Notes under the pieces: generated by a model
Told to the model about the DNA's origin: nothing
Database searches by the model: none
The model's input: the letters and a program-made list of their open reading frames with translations, nothing else
Position numbers and translations under genes: made by a program
Source of the DNA: a bacterium
GTDB taxonomy: Bacteria > Armatimonadota > Abditibacteriia > Abditibacteriales > Abditibacteriaceae
Direction: 5' to 3'
Assembly: GCA_004172935.1 (NCBI GenBank)
Contig: SDZD01000009.1
Coordinates: 1 to 64,000, forward strand
DNA length: 64,000 nucleotides
In this document: one piece after another, positions 1 through 8,945 of the stretch
How positions within the stretch are numbered: position 1 is the stretch's first letter
Layout of the letters: each line of letters starts with the position of its first letter

Positions 1-1
1 C

Positions 2-1936
2 CCTAATGTATTGCTCATTCTGGCCGACGACCTGGGTTGGTCTGATTTGGGTTGCTATGGCGGCGAAATAAAAACTCCCAACATCGACGCCCTCGCGAAT
101 GAAGGTTTGCGCTTCACTCAATGCTACAACTCGGCGCGTTGCTGCCCTTCGCGCGCTTCGCTCCTCACGGGACTTGTTCCCAACCAGGCAGGCATTCGCG
201 ATATGTCGGGCCAACTTTCCGACCGCGCCGTCACTTTGGCCGAAGTTCTAGGCGATGCGGGTTACAGCACATCAATGGTTGGCAAATGGCATATAGGCGA
301 CCGCGTCACCCCTGTAAGCCGTGGCTTCAACGAATTCTACGGCATGATTGGCGGCTTCAACTCCTACTGGCAAGAACACCCATTCTACACTCGCCTCCCC
401 GCCGACCACACCAAACGCGACTACAAACCCGGCGAGTTCTATTCGACGAACGCCTTCGCCGACTACTCGATTGACTTTTTGACCCAGGCTCACGCCACTC
501 CCAATAAGCCCTGGTTCCAATATCTCGCGTTCAACGCCCCTCACTTCCCGCTCCATGCCCCCGAAGCGGACATCGCAAAATACGAATCCGTCTACGCGCA
601 AGGATGGGATAAAATTCGCGAAAGCCGTTTGGCTCGCATCAAAAAACTAGGACTCATTCCACAAAACGTGGAATTGACACCGCGCAGCAATATCCCCAAG
701 AACTGGGCCAACGCCCAGACGGGTTGGGCCGACAAAGACAATCCTGCATGGGATTCTCTGCCCGCCGACCGCCGCGCCGACCTCGCGCGCCGCATGGCGA
801 CCTATGCCGCCTGTGTAGACCGCATGGACCAGTCTGTCGGTCGCGTGGTGAATTACCTCAAACAAACCAATCAGTACGACAACACGCTGATCTTCTTCCT
901 ATCCGATAACGGCGCGTGTGCTGAGTGGGACCCATATGGCTTCGACCAGAGTTCCGGCCCCAAAAACATCTTGCACACAGGCGCAGCTCTCAAGGAAATC
1001 GGTACTCCCGAAAGCTATATCTCCTATGGCAGCGGTTGGGCGAACGCGGCCAATACCCCTTGGCGCTTGTACAAGCACTACGCTCAAGAAGGCGGCATCC
1101 GTACTCCGCTCATCGCGCATTGGCCCAAAGGCTTGAAAACGAAACCCGGCACGCTCATCACACAACCCGCTTCCATCATCGACTTCATGCCGACACTTTT
1201 GGAACTCGGAGGCGCAACCTATCCGAAAGAGCATAATGGTCAAGCCATCATCCCCACACGCGGCGCCAGCCTGACTCCCATCTTCAACGGGGGCCAAATT
1301 GCACCACGCACGCTTTATATGGAACACGAGGGCAACCGTATGGTGCGCGAGGGCGACTGGAAACTGGAAGCCATTGAAGGCAAACCGTGGGAACTCTACA
1401 ATCTGGCGAGCGACCCCACCGAAATGAAAGATTTGGCCGCAGGGCAAGCCGCACGTGTCGAGCGTATGAGCGCCGCCTGGGAAACATGGGCCGAAGAAAG
1501 CAACGTCAAAGCCAAAGGCGATAAATCTAGCCCACAACTTGTTGGCAAAGCCATCACCATCACCTGCTCGGTTACTCCCGAAGCCCCCAGCGGAGTCATT
1601 CTGGCACAGGGCGGTATTCAGCGCGGTTACGCTTTGCATCTAGACGAAGGCAAACCCGTTTTCAGCGTTCGTCAGCAAGGCGAACTCTACACCGCAGCCG
1701 CACCAACGGCTCCAGCCGGAAAGTTCACCATCGAAGCACACCTCGAAAAAGATGGTACCATGACACTGGCCGTCAATGGAGCAATCGTCGCTCGCGGCAA
1801 AGCGCCGGGAGTGTTCACCGTTCAGCCTCAAGACCCGTTGAGCATTGGCGAAGATGACCTGAGTGCTGTCGGCGATTACAAATCGCCCAACCCACTCAAA
1901 GGTAAAGTCGAAAACGTCAAAGTCGATACCAAATAA
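2..1936 (+). CDS. Sulfatase (arylsulfatase family), 5' end cut by window edge
   Basis: Formylglycine-dependent sulfatase that would hydrolyse sulfate esters, probably on exported substrates. The reading frame is open to base 2 (codons for Pro-Asn-Val precede the TTG that the ORF track uses), so the true start and any signal peptide lie left of the window. The N-terminal LILADDLGW metal-binding motif and the CCPSR signature (C-x-P-S-R with the cysteine that is converted to formylglycine, about residue 44 of the visible part) are both present, as are GKWH and the later LSDNG motif. Roughly the first 480 residues are the sulfatase fold. The last 130 form a beta-rich tail resembling the concanavalin/LamG-like tails of some arylsulfatases. 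The substrate cannot be told from sequence. A strong hairpin terminator follows. Confidence 0.93.
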   Translation, partial: PNVLLILADDLGWSDLGCYGGEIKTPNIDALANEGLRFTQCYNSARCCPSRASLLTGLVPNQAGIRDMSGQLSDRAVTLAEVLGDAGYSTSMVGKWHIGDRVTPVSRGFNEFYGMIGGFNSYWQEHPFYTRLPADHTKRDYKPGEFYSTNAFADYSIDFLTQAHATPNKPWFQYLAFNAPHFPLHAPEADIAKYESVYAQGWDKIRESRLARIKKLGLIPQNVELTPRSNIPKNWANAQTGWADKDNPAWDSLPADRRADLARRMATYAACVDRMDQSVGRVVNYLKQTNQYDNTLIFFLSDNGACAEWDPYGFDQSSGPKNILHTGAALKEIGTPESYISYGSGWANAANTPWRLYKHYAQEGGIRTPLIAHWPKGLKTKPGTLITQPASIIDFMPTLLELGGATYPKEHNGQAIIPTRGASLTPIFNGGQIAPRTLYMEHEGNRMVREGDWKLEAIEGKPWELYNLASDPTEMKDLAAGQAARVERMSAAWETWAEESNVKAKGDKSSPQLVGKAITITCSVTPEAPSGVILAQGGIQRGYALHLDEGKPVFSVRQQGELYTAAAPTAPAGKFTIEAHLEKDGTMTLAVNGAIVARGKAPGVFTVQPQDPLSIGEDDLSAVGDYKSPNPLKGKVENVKVDTK

Positions 1937-2302
1937 TAGCGTCTGACCGCAACGGTTCTGGATTGAAATCTAAAAAGAGGGGATGCCAAAATAAGATTTG
2001 GCATCCCCTCTTTTATTTCATGGCAGCAAAAATCAGCGGGAAAATCACAGCCACCAATCTCCTTGAGTAAATTCTCATAGAATTGCCACCTCGGCGGAGA
2101 TAAAGCCATGCAACAGTCTTATTGACATTCTCAAACGGGTTTGAATGCAACTAGAGTTGGGCAAAGCAAACATAGGCGTTGTTACCATGCCACGAGTGTC
2201 TTCTGAGTAGGAAAAACTGAGTTGAACAGCGAAGAAAGTCCCAGGTTCGGCTTCCCTTTTCTGTAACCTTCGCGTGTTTAGGCGCTCTAAAACGCCACAA
2301 TC
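1937..2302. other. Non-coding gap between sulfatase and MurJ-like gene
   Basis: After the terminator the remaining ~290 bp carry no convincing ORF. The 77-aa minus-strand ORF across 1876-2109 runs through the terminator and the sulfatase stop and looks spurious. This stretch must hold the promoter of the downstream flippase gene. A TTGACA hexamer at 2122-2127 has no good -10 partner at standard spacing. Confidence 0.5.
1973..2014. terminator. Bidirectional hairpin terminator after the sulfatase
   Basis: A perfect 18-bp stem (AAAAGAGGGGATGCCAAA and its complement) with a 6-nt ATAAGA loop ends in TTTT on one side and is flanked by A-run on the other. It sits 36 bp after the sulfatase stop. Confidence 0.9.
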
Positions 2303-3916
2303 GTGACTTCTACTCCAGATTCTCCATCACAGACGCCCCCCTCTTCAACAAAACGCTCGATTGCACGAGCCACTATTGGTATTGGTGCCTTTCATATGGT
2401 GCGTCTGCTCATTGGTTTTGCAACGCAGCCGCTCATAGCCAATAACCTTGGTTTGCTCAAACAAGCCGACATCTACGCAGTTGCAACCGACATCGTTTCC
2501 AGCCTGTGGCTTTTCTTCGAGAAAACCATCAACGGCGCGATATTGCCGATATTCCAGCGCTCTTTGAAGCAAGACGGCGAAAGCGCCGCCTGGAAATTTG
2601 CTTCTGCGACTCTGTTCATTACGCTTCTGGCAACGATTATAGTGGCACCAATCGCATGGTTCACCATGCCCACGATTGTTGATCTCTATTCCCAGAAAGC
2701 CTCAATTGACCAACGCGAACTTACTGTACAGATTGCGCGCCTCGGACTATCAGGGCTGGGCTTCCTCACCATCTCATCGCTCACCTACGTCTATCTCAAT
2801 GCCTATAAGCGCTTTGCCGCTGCGGCATTGGGCGATGCGTTATGGAAATTGGGAATCTTAATTTCGGCAGTATGGGCACTCGTATCTCACGCCCCCATTC
2901 ATGAAGTTCTCCCCATCCTCACCTATGGCTTCATTCTAGGCAGCGTTCTCAAACTCGCCCCCCATTTGTGGGCGCTTCGTAGTCATCTCCGTAATATCTC
3001 ATTTAAAATCGATTGGAGTGACCCACGCTTAAAGCAAGCTGCACTGTTAGCCATTCCACTATTCTTAGGCGTGGTCACCAGCGAGGGCCGCGATGTATTC
3101 CGTAACTGGATAGCCGACTCTCCTCTCATTACTAACGTCGAAGGTTCTCGCGCCGCGCTCAAGTTCTCGCGTACCATCACTTCCGCCCTTATTCAGGTCT
3201 TTCCCTACGCGCTCTCCATCGGTATTTTCCCCTACCTTGCCGACCTCGCCATCAATAAAGACAAAGAGGGATTCACCGAAACAATCGTCGGGGCATTGCG
3301 CGCCTGTTTGTTCGTATTCGCTCCAATCACCGCCATTCTTATCGTCATGCAAGTTCCCATCTTGCGTGCTGTGTGGGAAGGCGGGCGCTTCACAACCAAA
3401 GACACGTTAGTTTTAGCGGCTCCATTCACAGCCTATTCTCTTGGCTTGATTGGCCTAGCCTGTGAAAACGTACTCAACCAGTCATTCTATGCCCAAACCA
3501 AGGCATGGATGCCGACTGTGATTGGCTTAGGAACAACAGCACTCTTTATCATCGCCGCAACTCTGGGCGTTAACTGGGGCTGGGGTTTGGCAGCTATTGC
3601 CGGAGCCGAATCGCTTTCAAAAACGGTGAAGTGCCTGACGATGTGGGGAATGCTACGCCCCAGCCTCTCCAAGCTCAAAACGGGCGAGAACATGCTGTTC
3701 CTCGGCAAAATTATCGTGGCCTCTCTCGTGGCGGCATTGCTGTCGCGCCTGTTGGTTGGCGTGATTACCCCGGCAGAAGGCGTAGCTCGCTTCAAATTGA
3801 AGATGCTGATGGCTGTCGGCATTGCCGGTATGGTGGGCATGATCTCCTATGGCGCACTTTCGGTATTGATGCGCGTCGAAGAAATGTCCTTCGTCAACAA
3901 ACTTCGCCGCCGTTAA
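2303..3916 (+). CDS. MurJ/MviN-family lipid flippase (divergent paralog)
   Basis: Polytopic membrane protein of the MOP superfamily MurJ branch, which flips lipid-linked sugar intermediates such as lipid II across the inner membrane. The 537 residues match the usual family length (about 510-550) and contain some 14 hydrophobic segments with a short Ser/Thr/Pro-rich cytoplasmic N-tail. The start is GTG with no clear Shine-Dalgarno. This copy is more divergent than the second MurJ gene at 8.9-10.6 kb: where that copy has VAGGAMSLTFIPLFS, this one has INGAILPIFQRS. It may therefore serve a different lipid-linked oligosaccharide, perhaps exopolysaccharide, but no polysaccharide cluster surrounds it. 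The family call is firm; the substrate is unknown. Confidence 0.85.
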   Translation: MTSTPDSPSQTPPSSTKRSIARATIGIGAFHMVRLLIGFATQPLIANNLGLLKQADIYAVATDIVSSLWLFFEKTINGAILPIFQRSLKQDGESAAWKFASATLFITLLATIIVAPIAWFTMPTIVDLYSQKASIDQRELTVQIARLGLSGLGFLTISSLTYVYLNAYKRFAAAALGDALWKLGILISAVWALVSHAPIHEVLPILTYGFILGSVLKLAPHLWALRSHLRNISFKIDWSDPRLKQAALLAIPLFLGVVTSEGRDVFRNWIADSPLITNVEGSRAALKFSRTITSALIQVFPYALSIGIFPYLADLAINKDKEGFTETIVGALRACLFVFAPITAILIVMQVPILRAVWEGGRFTTKDTLVLAAPFTAYSLGLIGLACENVLNQSFYAQTKAWMPTVIGLGTTALFIIAATLGVNWGWGLAAIAGAESLSKTVKCLTMWGMLRPSLSKLKTGENMLFLGKIIVASLVAALLSRLLVGVITPAEGVARFKLKMLMAVGIAGMVGMISYGALSVLMRVEEMSFVNKLRRR

Positions 3917-3942
3917 TAATTGGCGCAAAGCGAATAAATGCC

Positions 3943-3978
3943 AAAGGCCATCCCGATTATTCGGGATGGCCTTTTTTT
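3943..3978. terminator. Bidirectional terminator between convergent genes
   Basis: Perfect 14-bp stem AAAGGCCATCCCGA / TCGGGATGGCCTTT with a 4-nt TTAT loop and a T7 tract. It serves the MurJ-like gene on plus and the protease gene, which ends at 3992, on minus. Confidence 0.92.
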
Positions 3979-3991
3979 GTCAATCGCTTAC

Positions 3992-5179
3992 TTAGCGGAG
4001 AATTGGCTGTCTGAGGATGCGCTCGTTAATGTTGGGCATGATGAGCAAAGTGGGCGAGACTTTACGGATGAAGTAGCCGTATTTCGCGTAGGTACGGATG
4101 TAGTCATACGACAGGTATGCATAGCCGCTGTGCCCGAAACCGCTACCCCACGAGTTCTTCACGATGAAGTAATCGCCGAGGGCGTTATAGCCGCAGATCA
4201 ACATAGCGTGGCCTCCACGCGAGGCAGCCGGTTGATTGGTGTTGGGGTCAATAACAACATCCAAAACACCTTGAGCATTGGCGCTTCCCCAGGCGACATG
4301 GGTTCCGAGAACGATGTTCTTACCGGAGCGCAACAGGCTCTCAAGATAGCGAGGATTTTTGATGGAAGCTGCACCAGAGGGTCCACCATCGCCGATCAAT
4401 TGTGCATCGGTAATCTTGTATTTTTTCGCGGTTGCGGCAGCGGCGGGTGGCACGGTGTTGCAAGCTGGAGCCGACAGTGTGTAATTCCAAACGCTTTCCG
4501 TCACAGTGCCATCTCCCAGATAAGCGGCGGCATCAGTCGTCTTGATGCCAGCATCACAGGCCTGACGATTTTCTTTGCGCATGAACAAGTCGTTGGTGTA
4601 TTGTTCGGAAAGGTCGTTGGGAATCGAGGCGAAAATCTCCATCGCAGCATTCGAAGCGAAGGCTACACAGGTTCCGCGATTCCCTTGATCTTTGATGGAT
4701 GTCATCGAAGGGCGGTGATCAACGCTAAGCGGAATAAAAATTTGAGGGTTGATCTGAAAAACGCTCTGTCGAACAATATCAGTGGCTTTCGCAGCTCGGA
4801 TATAAGGCGCATCGTCGGCGACTTCGGGAGGTAACTGGGAGGTATCAGCCTGTGGGGCACCTTCCATCATGCTGAGCGGCAGCAATTGTTTCTCCTCACC
4901 ATTAGCCAGCTTGATGAAAGGCAAGTTCTTTTTCACCAAGAAATTACGGTCCAAATCAGCGGCAGAAACGCGGAGTTTGTTGGCTTGCAGTTTGGACAAC
5001 AAAGCTGGTTGTATCTGAACCTGCAATTTAGGCAGATTACGGATTTGCAGGTTAGGTTGTGCTGTAGCAGAAGAGTGCAAAAACGAAGGTACAGCAATGG
5101 CAACAGCGATAGCAGCGCAAAGCGCAATCCCAGCACGGCGCCCGGCAACGGCGCTAACGGAGTATGGAAAGGTTTTCAT
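3992..5179 (-). CDS. Secreted papain-like (C1A) cysteine protease
   Basis: Exported thiol protease. Residues 1 to about 40 form a signal peptide (basic start, long Ala/Val hydrophobic core, SATAQ end). Residues 41-150 look like a propeptide. The catalytic domain has the oxyanion glutamine and nucleophile in DQGNRGTCVAF (Gln165, Cys171), the histidine in GGHAML (about His324) and the asparagine in VKNSWGSGFG (about Asn342), so all four papain-family residues are in place. Length 395 aa suits a pro-enzyme. The 298-aa plus-strand ORF across the same DNA is a shadow. It stands alone between a terminator and an AT-rich gap. A role in peptide scavenging or inter-microbial predation is possible but unsupported. 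Confidence 0.93.
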   Translation of the reverse strand: MKTFPYSVSAVAGRRAGIALCAAIAVAIAVPSFLHSSATAQPNLQIRNLPKLQVQIQPALLSKLQANKLRVSAADLDRNFLVKKNLPFIKLANGEEKQLLPLSMMEGAPQADTSQLPPEVADDAPYIRAAKATDIVRQSVFQINPQIFIPLSVDHRPSMTSIKDQGNRGTCVAFASNAAMEIFASIPNDLSEQYTNDLFMRKENRQACDAGIKTTDAAAYLGDGTVTESVWNYTLSAPACNTVPPAAAATAKKYKITDAQLIGDGGPSGAASIKNPRYLESLLRSGKNIVLGTHVAWGSANAQGVLDVVIDPNTNQPAASRGGHAMLICGYNALGDYFIVKNSWGSGFGHSGYAYLSYDYIRTYAKYGYFIRKVSPTLLIMPNINERILRQPILR

Positions 5180-5514
5180 GATTTTCCCGAAAACAAAAGA
5201 GGCTGTGATTTCAGAATTGATACTGAATTTGGCCCAAAACTTCTAACACGGCGAGTACCTTATCAGGCGAGTATGTTTACAATTCGAGAAAGCTATTTGT
5301 GATTATAAACTGTGTCTTCACGGACTACCAGCTTTCTCGCAGTAAAAAAATATGCTCGGACTCTACTAACAAGGAACTTTATCTCATCACAAAATCAGTA
5401 CTGGTTTCGGTAAATTCGACTGTATAGTCTTTTCAGTCGTTCACTTTATTTTTGAAAGTTCCCAGTTTTTTTTCGCACTGTCGGGAACTGTACACAACCC
5501 ATCGCATGGCGCCC
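5180..5514. other. AT-rich intergenic stretch with weak hairpin
   Basis: No ORF of note. Bases 5457-5489 can fold as AGTTCCC ... GGGAACT with an inner AGT/ACT pairing. On the minus strand this lies 26 bp after the MFS gene stop and may help end its transcript, although the following bases are not a clean U-tract. The right-hand end upstream of the protease gene should hold its promoter. Confidence 0.45.
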
Positions 5515-6957
5515 TTATTCCTCGCGTGCTTCAAAGAAGCGTGTGAAACGGGCACCAAATGCTTGCGCCATGCTTCCTCCCACTTCCAAAACAGCTTCGC
5601 GCGTCGGGGTGGCATCTTCCTCTTCTAACTTGGGCGCTATCCACAGGGCGTTTATCAGTCGCGGCAGCAATGAGAAGGCGAAAACAACGTGGAAGTTGAC
5701 GAAACTAAGCCCAGCGAAGTCGAAATGCCAGTTGTCCAAATGCTCTGCCACGAATCCACCAGCCGTAGAAGATATAGCGAAGCTCACTCCTGCGCATAGA
5801 GAAAAGAGCGCGGTCATTGTAGGACGCGGCAGGTGCGGACAGGCACGGGTAATGAAATTCATGTTCGAGATTTCATAGGCAGCTGAAAATGCCCCCGATA
5901 AGAAAATTACGACTGCCACCGCGAGGATGTTCTCTGGTGTCGCCAGTAGCCACGCGATGGGAACAAAAATCATGAACAGCGAGGCAAAGCGCAGCATTGG
6001 GCGCGTGCCGTGAACTTTGGCGATGCGCCCCCACATAGGAGCCGATAAAGCGATACCGATTAATGGGCCAATGGTCAATAACAGCCCGGTCTGGGTACGA
6101 GAGAGTTCCAGATATTCTAAACAAAAGAGAAATGTTAATGGCCCAGTCGTGGCAAAACCGATCATAGAGAGGGTGGTGAATGCGAGATAATTACGCACCT
6201 GACGCTCACGCAGCGGGGCTTTTAGCGACTCCAACAAGGGAGGTTTATCTTCGTGCTTCTTCTCGCTCGCGGTGTGGTGGACTCCGAAGAAGACGGCAAT
6301 ATCAATGACGCCACAAACCGCCGCAACTGCCAGAATCGCGCTGTAGAGCTGCAAGGGAGGAATAGTCCCATTCGTCCACTCTTTGACGAGTGCGCCCTGA
6401 TCGGCGACAAACCCGCCAAGCAATACAGCCCCGATGCCCGCGACGGTTCCGACTTGATGGCGCTTTGCCCAAAAACTGGGGCCGACGCGCCCCGGCACGA
6501 GTTCGCTCATCCAAACGAAGAACGACGGGCCTGTGAATGCCTGAAATATGCTGGACAACACCACACAGGCCACGAAAACGGGCACCAAATAAGGGCGGGG
6601 TAAAATTGTGGGGGCGAAGCGATGGACGAAAGGCAGTACAGCAGCCACCACCCACAAACTGCGGCAAATAAGCCCCGCCCACAACATCATGCTGCGCGCG
6701 GTGATACGCCCTTCGAGCATACGCGCGGCGACCAATTGCAAGAACCCCATGAGCGGGTAAACACCCGCCAGAAAACCAAATATCCCTTCGGAAAGCCCCA
6801 ACTGGCGTGCAAAGGAGGCATAAACCGGCCCCGCCGACAATTGGAAAAATACAGTACCAAACGCCCAACCTGTGATGACGCGGCTCATCGAAAGCCGAAT
6901 GTCATCGCCGCGTAAACGAGGCGACTCAGCAGCAGATGTGGGTAAAACCCCTTGCAT
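5515..6957 (-). CDS. Major facilitator superfamily transporter
   Basis: Polytopic protein of 480 aa with about 12 hydrophobic segments and a central basic/acidic cytoplasmic loop (ASEKKHEDKPPLLES region, near residue 235), the normal MFS 6+6 arrangement. The N-terminal half contains FGFLAGVYPLMG, and the loop after it (RMLEGRITARS) resembles the MFS loop 2-3 signature in position. The start codon ATG at 6957 follows a short Ser/Arg-rich leader. Substrate is not recognisable. The gene is a single-cistron unit on the minus strand, downstream of the UbiD-family gene with an 86-bp gap, so co-transcription with it is possible. Confidence 0.8.
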   Translation of the reverse strand: MQGVLPTSAAESPRLRGDDIRLSMSRVITGWAFGTVFFQLSAGPVYASFARQLGLSEGIFGFLAGVYPLMGFLQLVAARMLEGRITARSMMLWAGLICRSLWVVAAVLPFVHRFAPTILPRPYLVPVFVACVVLSSIFQAFTGPSFFVWMSELVPGRVGPSFWAKRHQVGTVAGIGAVLLGGFVADQGALVKEWTNGTIPPLQLYSAILAVAAVCGVIDIAVFFGVHHTASEKKHEDKPPLLESLKAPLRERQVRNYLAFTTLSMIGFATTGPLTFLFCLEYLELSRTQTGLLLTIGPLIGIALSAPMWGRIAKVHGTRPMLRFASLFMIFVPIAWLLATPENILAVAVVIFLSGAFSAAYEISNMNFITRACPHLPRPTMTALFSLCAGVSFAISSTAGGFVAEHLDNWHFDFAGLSFVNFHVVFAFSLLPRLINALWIAPKLEEEDATPTREAVLEVGGSMAQAFGARFTRFFEAREE

Positions 6958-7043
6958 GACTGCCTGTATTCCCCAATCTAAGCGCCTACAACAACCTTCC
7001 TTTTCCTTGTTGCTTTATTGTCATGGGCTTTCCACTCAGAGAA

Positions 7044-8543
7044 TCACGGCATCGGGGCGCGGATATGCCCATCGACAGAAGGCGAACCGGGGTTACTTCC
7101 CAGTCCCAGCGTGTCCCAGATGGAGTCGATTTTTGCGACTGTTCCTTTGTCCATTTTCACGACTTCTGGCCATTCGCGCATGTGGCCTTCGCTCGGCCAC
7201 TTTTTGGTGGCGTCGATGCCCATTTTGGTGCCGAAACCGACTGTAGGCGCGCTGTGGTCGAGAGAGTCGATGGGACCTTTGACGATTTGCACGTCGCGTC
7301 CGGGATCGAAGTTGTTGGTGACACGCCAGATTACCTCGCTCATGTTGTGAACGTCCACATCGTCATCGACCACAATGATGATTTTGGAGAACATGAGTTG
7401 ACCTAAGCCCCATAGCGCGTGCATGGCTTTATAGGCGTGATTGGGGTAACGCTTTTTGATGGAGACGATGCACAGGTGATGGAAAGTTGCTTCAACAGGC
7501 AAGTGCATATCGACCAATTCGGGGAGTTGAGTTTTGATGAGCGGAAGGAAGATTTGCCCAACGGCTTTGCCCAAATAACCATCTTCCATTGGCGGGATTC
7601 CCACGATGGTCGCCGGATAGATGGGGCGCTTGCGGCGCGTGATGCACTTGACGCGAAACACCGGGTAGTCTTCGATGGGGGTGTAGTAGCCGGTGTGATC
7701 GCCAAAGGGGCCTTCAGGGCGCATTTCTCCGGGTCGGATAGTGCCCTCAATGACGTACTCACAGTCGGCGGGCACTTCGACATCAATGGTTTCGCATTTG
7801 ACCATCTCGACGGGTTTGCCGCGTAAGAATCCGGCGAAAATCATCTCGTCTATTTCTTCAGGCAAAGGAGCGAGGGCACAAAATGGCAGGCAGGGGTCGC
7901 CGCCAAGGCAGACTGCGGCTTCGATGGGCTGGTCGCCCGCTTCACGTTGATGCTGGGCGCCGACCTTGTGGATTTGCCAGTGCATTCCGGTGGTGTTTTT
8001 ATCGTAGACCTGCACGCGATACATTCCGACATTACGACGCCTATTGTTGGGATTATGGGTGAAGACCATCGGAAGAGTCACGAATGGGCCGCCATCATCC
8101 GGCCAACAGGTCAAGACGGGGAGTTCGCTCAAGTCGATGTCGTCGCCCTTTAAAATGACTTCCTTACAGGGGCCATCTTTGGGGCGCTTGATACCGAGCG
8201 AAGAGATGGTGGGGAGCATTTGCAGCCCCATTTTCGCCATACCGACCAACGAGTTCGGCGGGCGAGTGCCGATGAGTTCGGTAATGCGCTGGGCGATGTT
8301 TTCGGGCTTATCGTGAAGGGCGAGAGCCAGACGATTGTGTGAACCGAACAAACCGATGGCAACAGGGACTTCGGGGTTCTCGCGCACGCGGTCGAAGATG
8401 AGGGCGGGGCCAGCCGCTTTCACGACACGGTCGGCGATTTCGGTGATTTCGAGATGCTTGGAAACGGGGACGCCGATGCGCCGAAGCTCGCCGATTTTAT
8501 CGACTTCTTTGATAAACGATGGTAGGTCGTGCGGTTGAGGCAT
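7044..8543 (-). CDS. UbiD-family prenylated-FMN decarboxylase
   Basis: Decarboxylase of the UbiD family, which uses prenylated FMN on aromatic or alpha,beta-unsaturated acids. Length (499 aa) and motifs agree: the prFMN/metal-binding region around NVGMYRVQ and MHWQIHK, and the EGPFGDHTGYY block holding catalytic-type acidic residues. Members in ubiquinone or menaquinone synthesis look like this; in organisms using the futalosine route, a UbiD-like protein acts late in menaquinone synthesis. No UbiX or other quinone gene is adjacent, so the pathway assignment is inference. Mqo at 24.7 kb shows that the cell uses a quinone. Start ATG at 8543. Confidence 0.9.
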   Translation of the reverse strand: MPQPHDLPSFIKEVDKIGELRRIGVPVSKHLEITEIADRVVKAAGPALIFDRVRENPEVPVAIGLFGSHNRLALALHDKPENIAQRITELIGTRPPNSLVGMAKMGLQMLPTISSLGIKRPKDGPCKEVILKGDDIDLSELPVLTCWPDDGGPFVTLPMVFTHNPNNRRRNVGMYRVQVYDKNTTGMHWQIHKVGAQHQREAGDQPIEAAVCLGGDPCLPFCALAPLPEEIDEMIFAGFLRGKPVEMVKCETIDVEVPADCEYVIEGTIRPGEMRPEGPFGDHTGYYTPIEDYPVFRVKCITRRKRPIYPATIVGIPPMEDGYLGKAVGQIFLPLIKTQLPELVDMHLPVEATFHHLCIVSIKKRYPNHAYKAMHALWGLGQLMFSKIIIVVDDDVDVHNMSEVIWRVTNNFDPGRDVQIVKGPIDSLDHSAPTVGFGTKMGIDATKKWPSEGHMREWPEVVKMDKGTVAKIDSIWDTLGLGSNPGSPSVDGHIRAPMP

Positions 8544-8620
8544 ATGAATTGGAGTGAGTTTGGGCTACTCGCGCGCCAACAAATGTGAAAACTCAGTTCT
8601 ATGCCTCTTGTGGGCGAAGT

Positions 8621-8658
8621 AAAAAGGCCGCTCGATTTTAAAATCGAGCGGCCTTTTT
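8621..8658. terminator. Terminator downstream of csbD-like gene
   Basis: Near-perfect palindrome AAAAAGGCCGCTCGATTT / AAATCGAGCGGCCTTTTT, 18-bp stem with a TA centre. It lies 12 bp after the CsbD stop on the minus strand and before the UbiD gene's start region. Confidence 0.92.
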
Positions 8659-8670
8659 GGGGGGTGGGGT

Positions 8671-8889
8671 TTAGTTGCCTGAACCCTTAATGGTGTTGCC
8701 GAGGTTTTCGAGGGCGTTGCCGATAGCTTCTTTGGCATCGCCGAGGGCTTGTTGGGCTTGGCCCTTTACTTCCTGGCCTTTGCCTTCGGCTTGAAGGCTC
8801 TCGTTATCGGTTGCATCGCCAACAACTTGTTTGGCATTGCCTACAGCTTCATTCACGTTTCCGCGTACTTTGTCATCTACTTGGCTCAT
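8671..8889 (-). CDS. CsbD-family stress-response protein
   Basis: A 72-residue hydrophilic protein rich in Gly, Asn, Ala and Lys with the family's typical N-terminus (DDKVRGNVNEAVGNAKQ) followed by imperfect KGxxxxVKGQAQQALGDAKEAIG repeats. CsbD proteins are induced by general stress in Bacillus and relatives; their biochemical role is unknown. A textbook Shine-Dalgarno AGGAGG at 8899-8904, nine bases from the ATG, predicts strong translation. The gene is alone, with its own terminator. Confidence 0.93.
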   Translation of the reverse strand: MSQVDDKVRGNVNEAVGNAKQVVGDATDNESLQAEGKGQEVKGQAQQALGDAKEAIGNALENLGNTIKGSGN

Positions 8890-8898
8890 GGTATTAAT

Positions 8899-8904
8899 CC
8901 TCCT
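8899..8904 (-). promoter_or_regulatory. Shine-Dalgarno AGGAGG of csbD-like gene
   Basis: Perfect consensus AGGAGG on the minus strand with a 9-base spacer before ATG. It fixes the CsbD start and stands out because few other genes here have a full consensus site. Confidence 0.85.
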
Positions 8905-8945
8905 AAGTGGATGACAACTAGTACCGCAATTTGCGCGCCGACTTA

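Noticed and set aside
899-1639. 246-aa minus-strand ORF in the sulfatase
   Set aside because: Antisense shadow of conserved sulfatase sequence.
3938-4834. 298-aa plus-strand ORF across the papain-like protease
   Set aside because: Antisense to a protein with intact catalytic residues; the start lies in a terminator.
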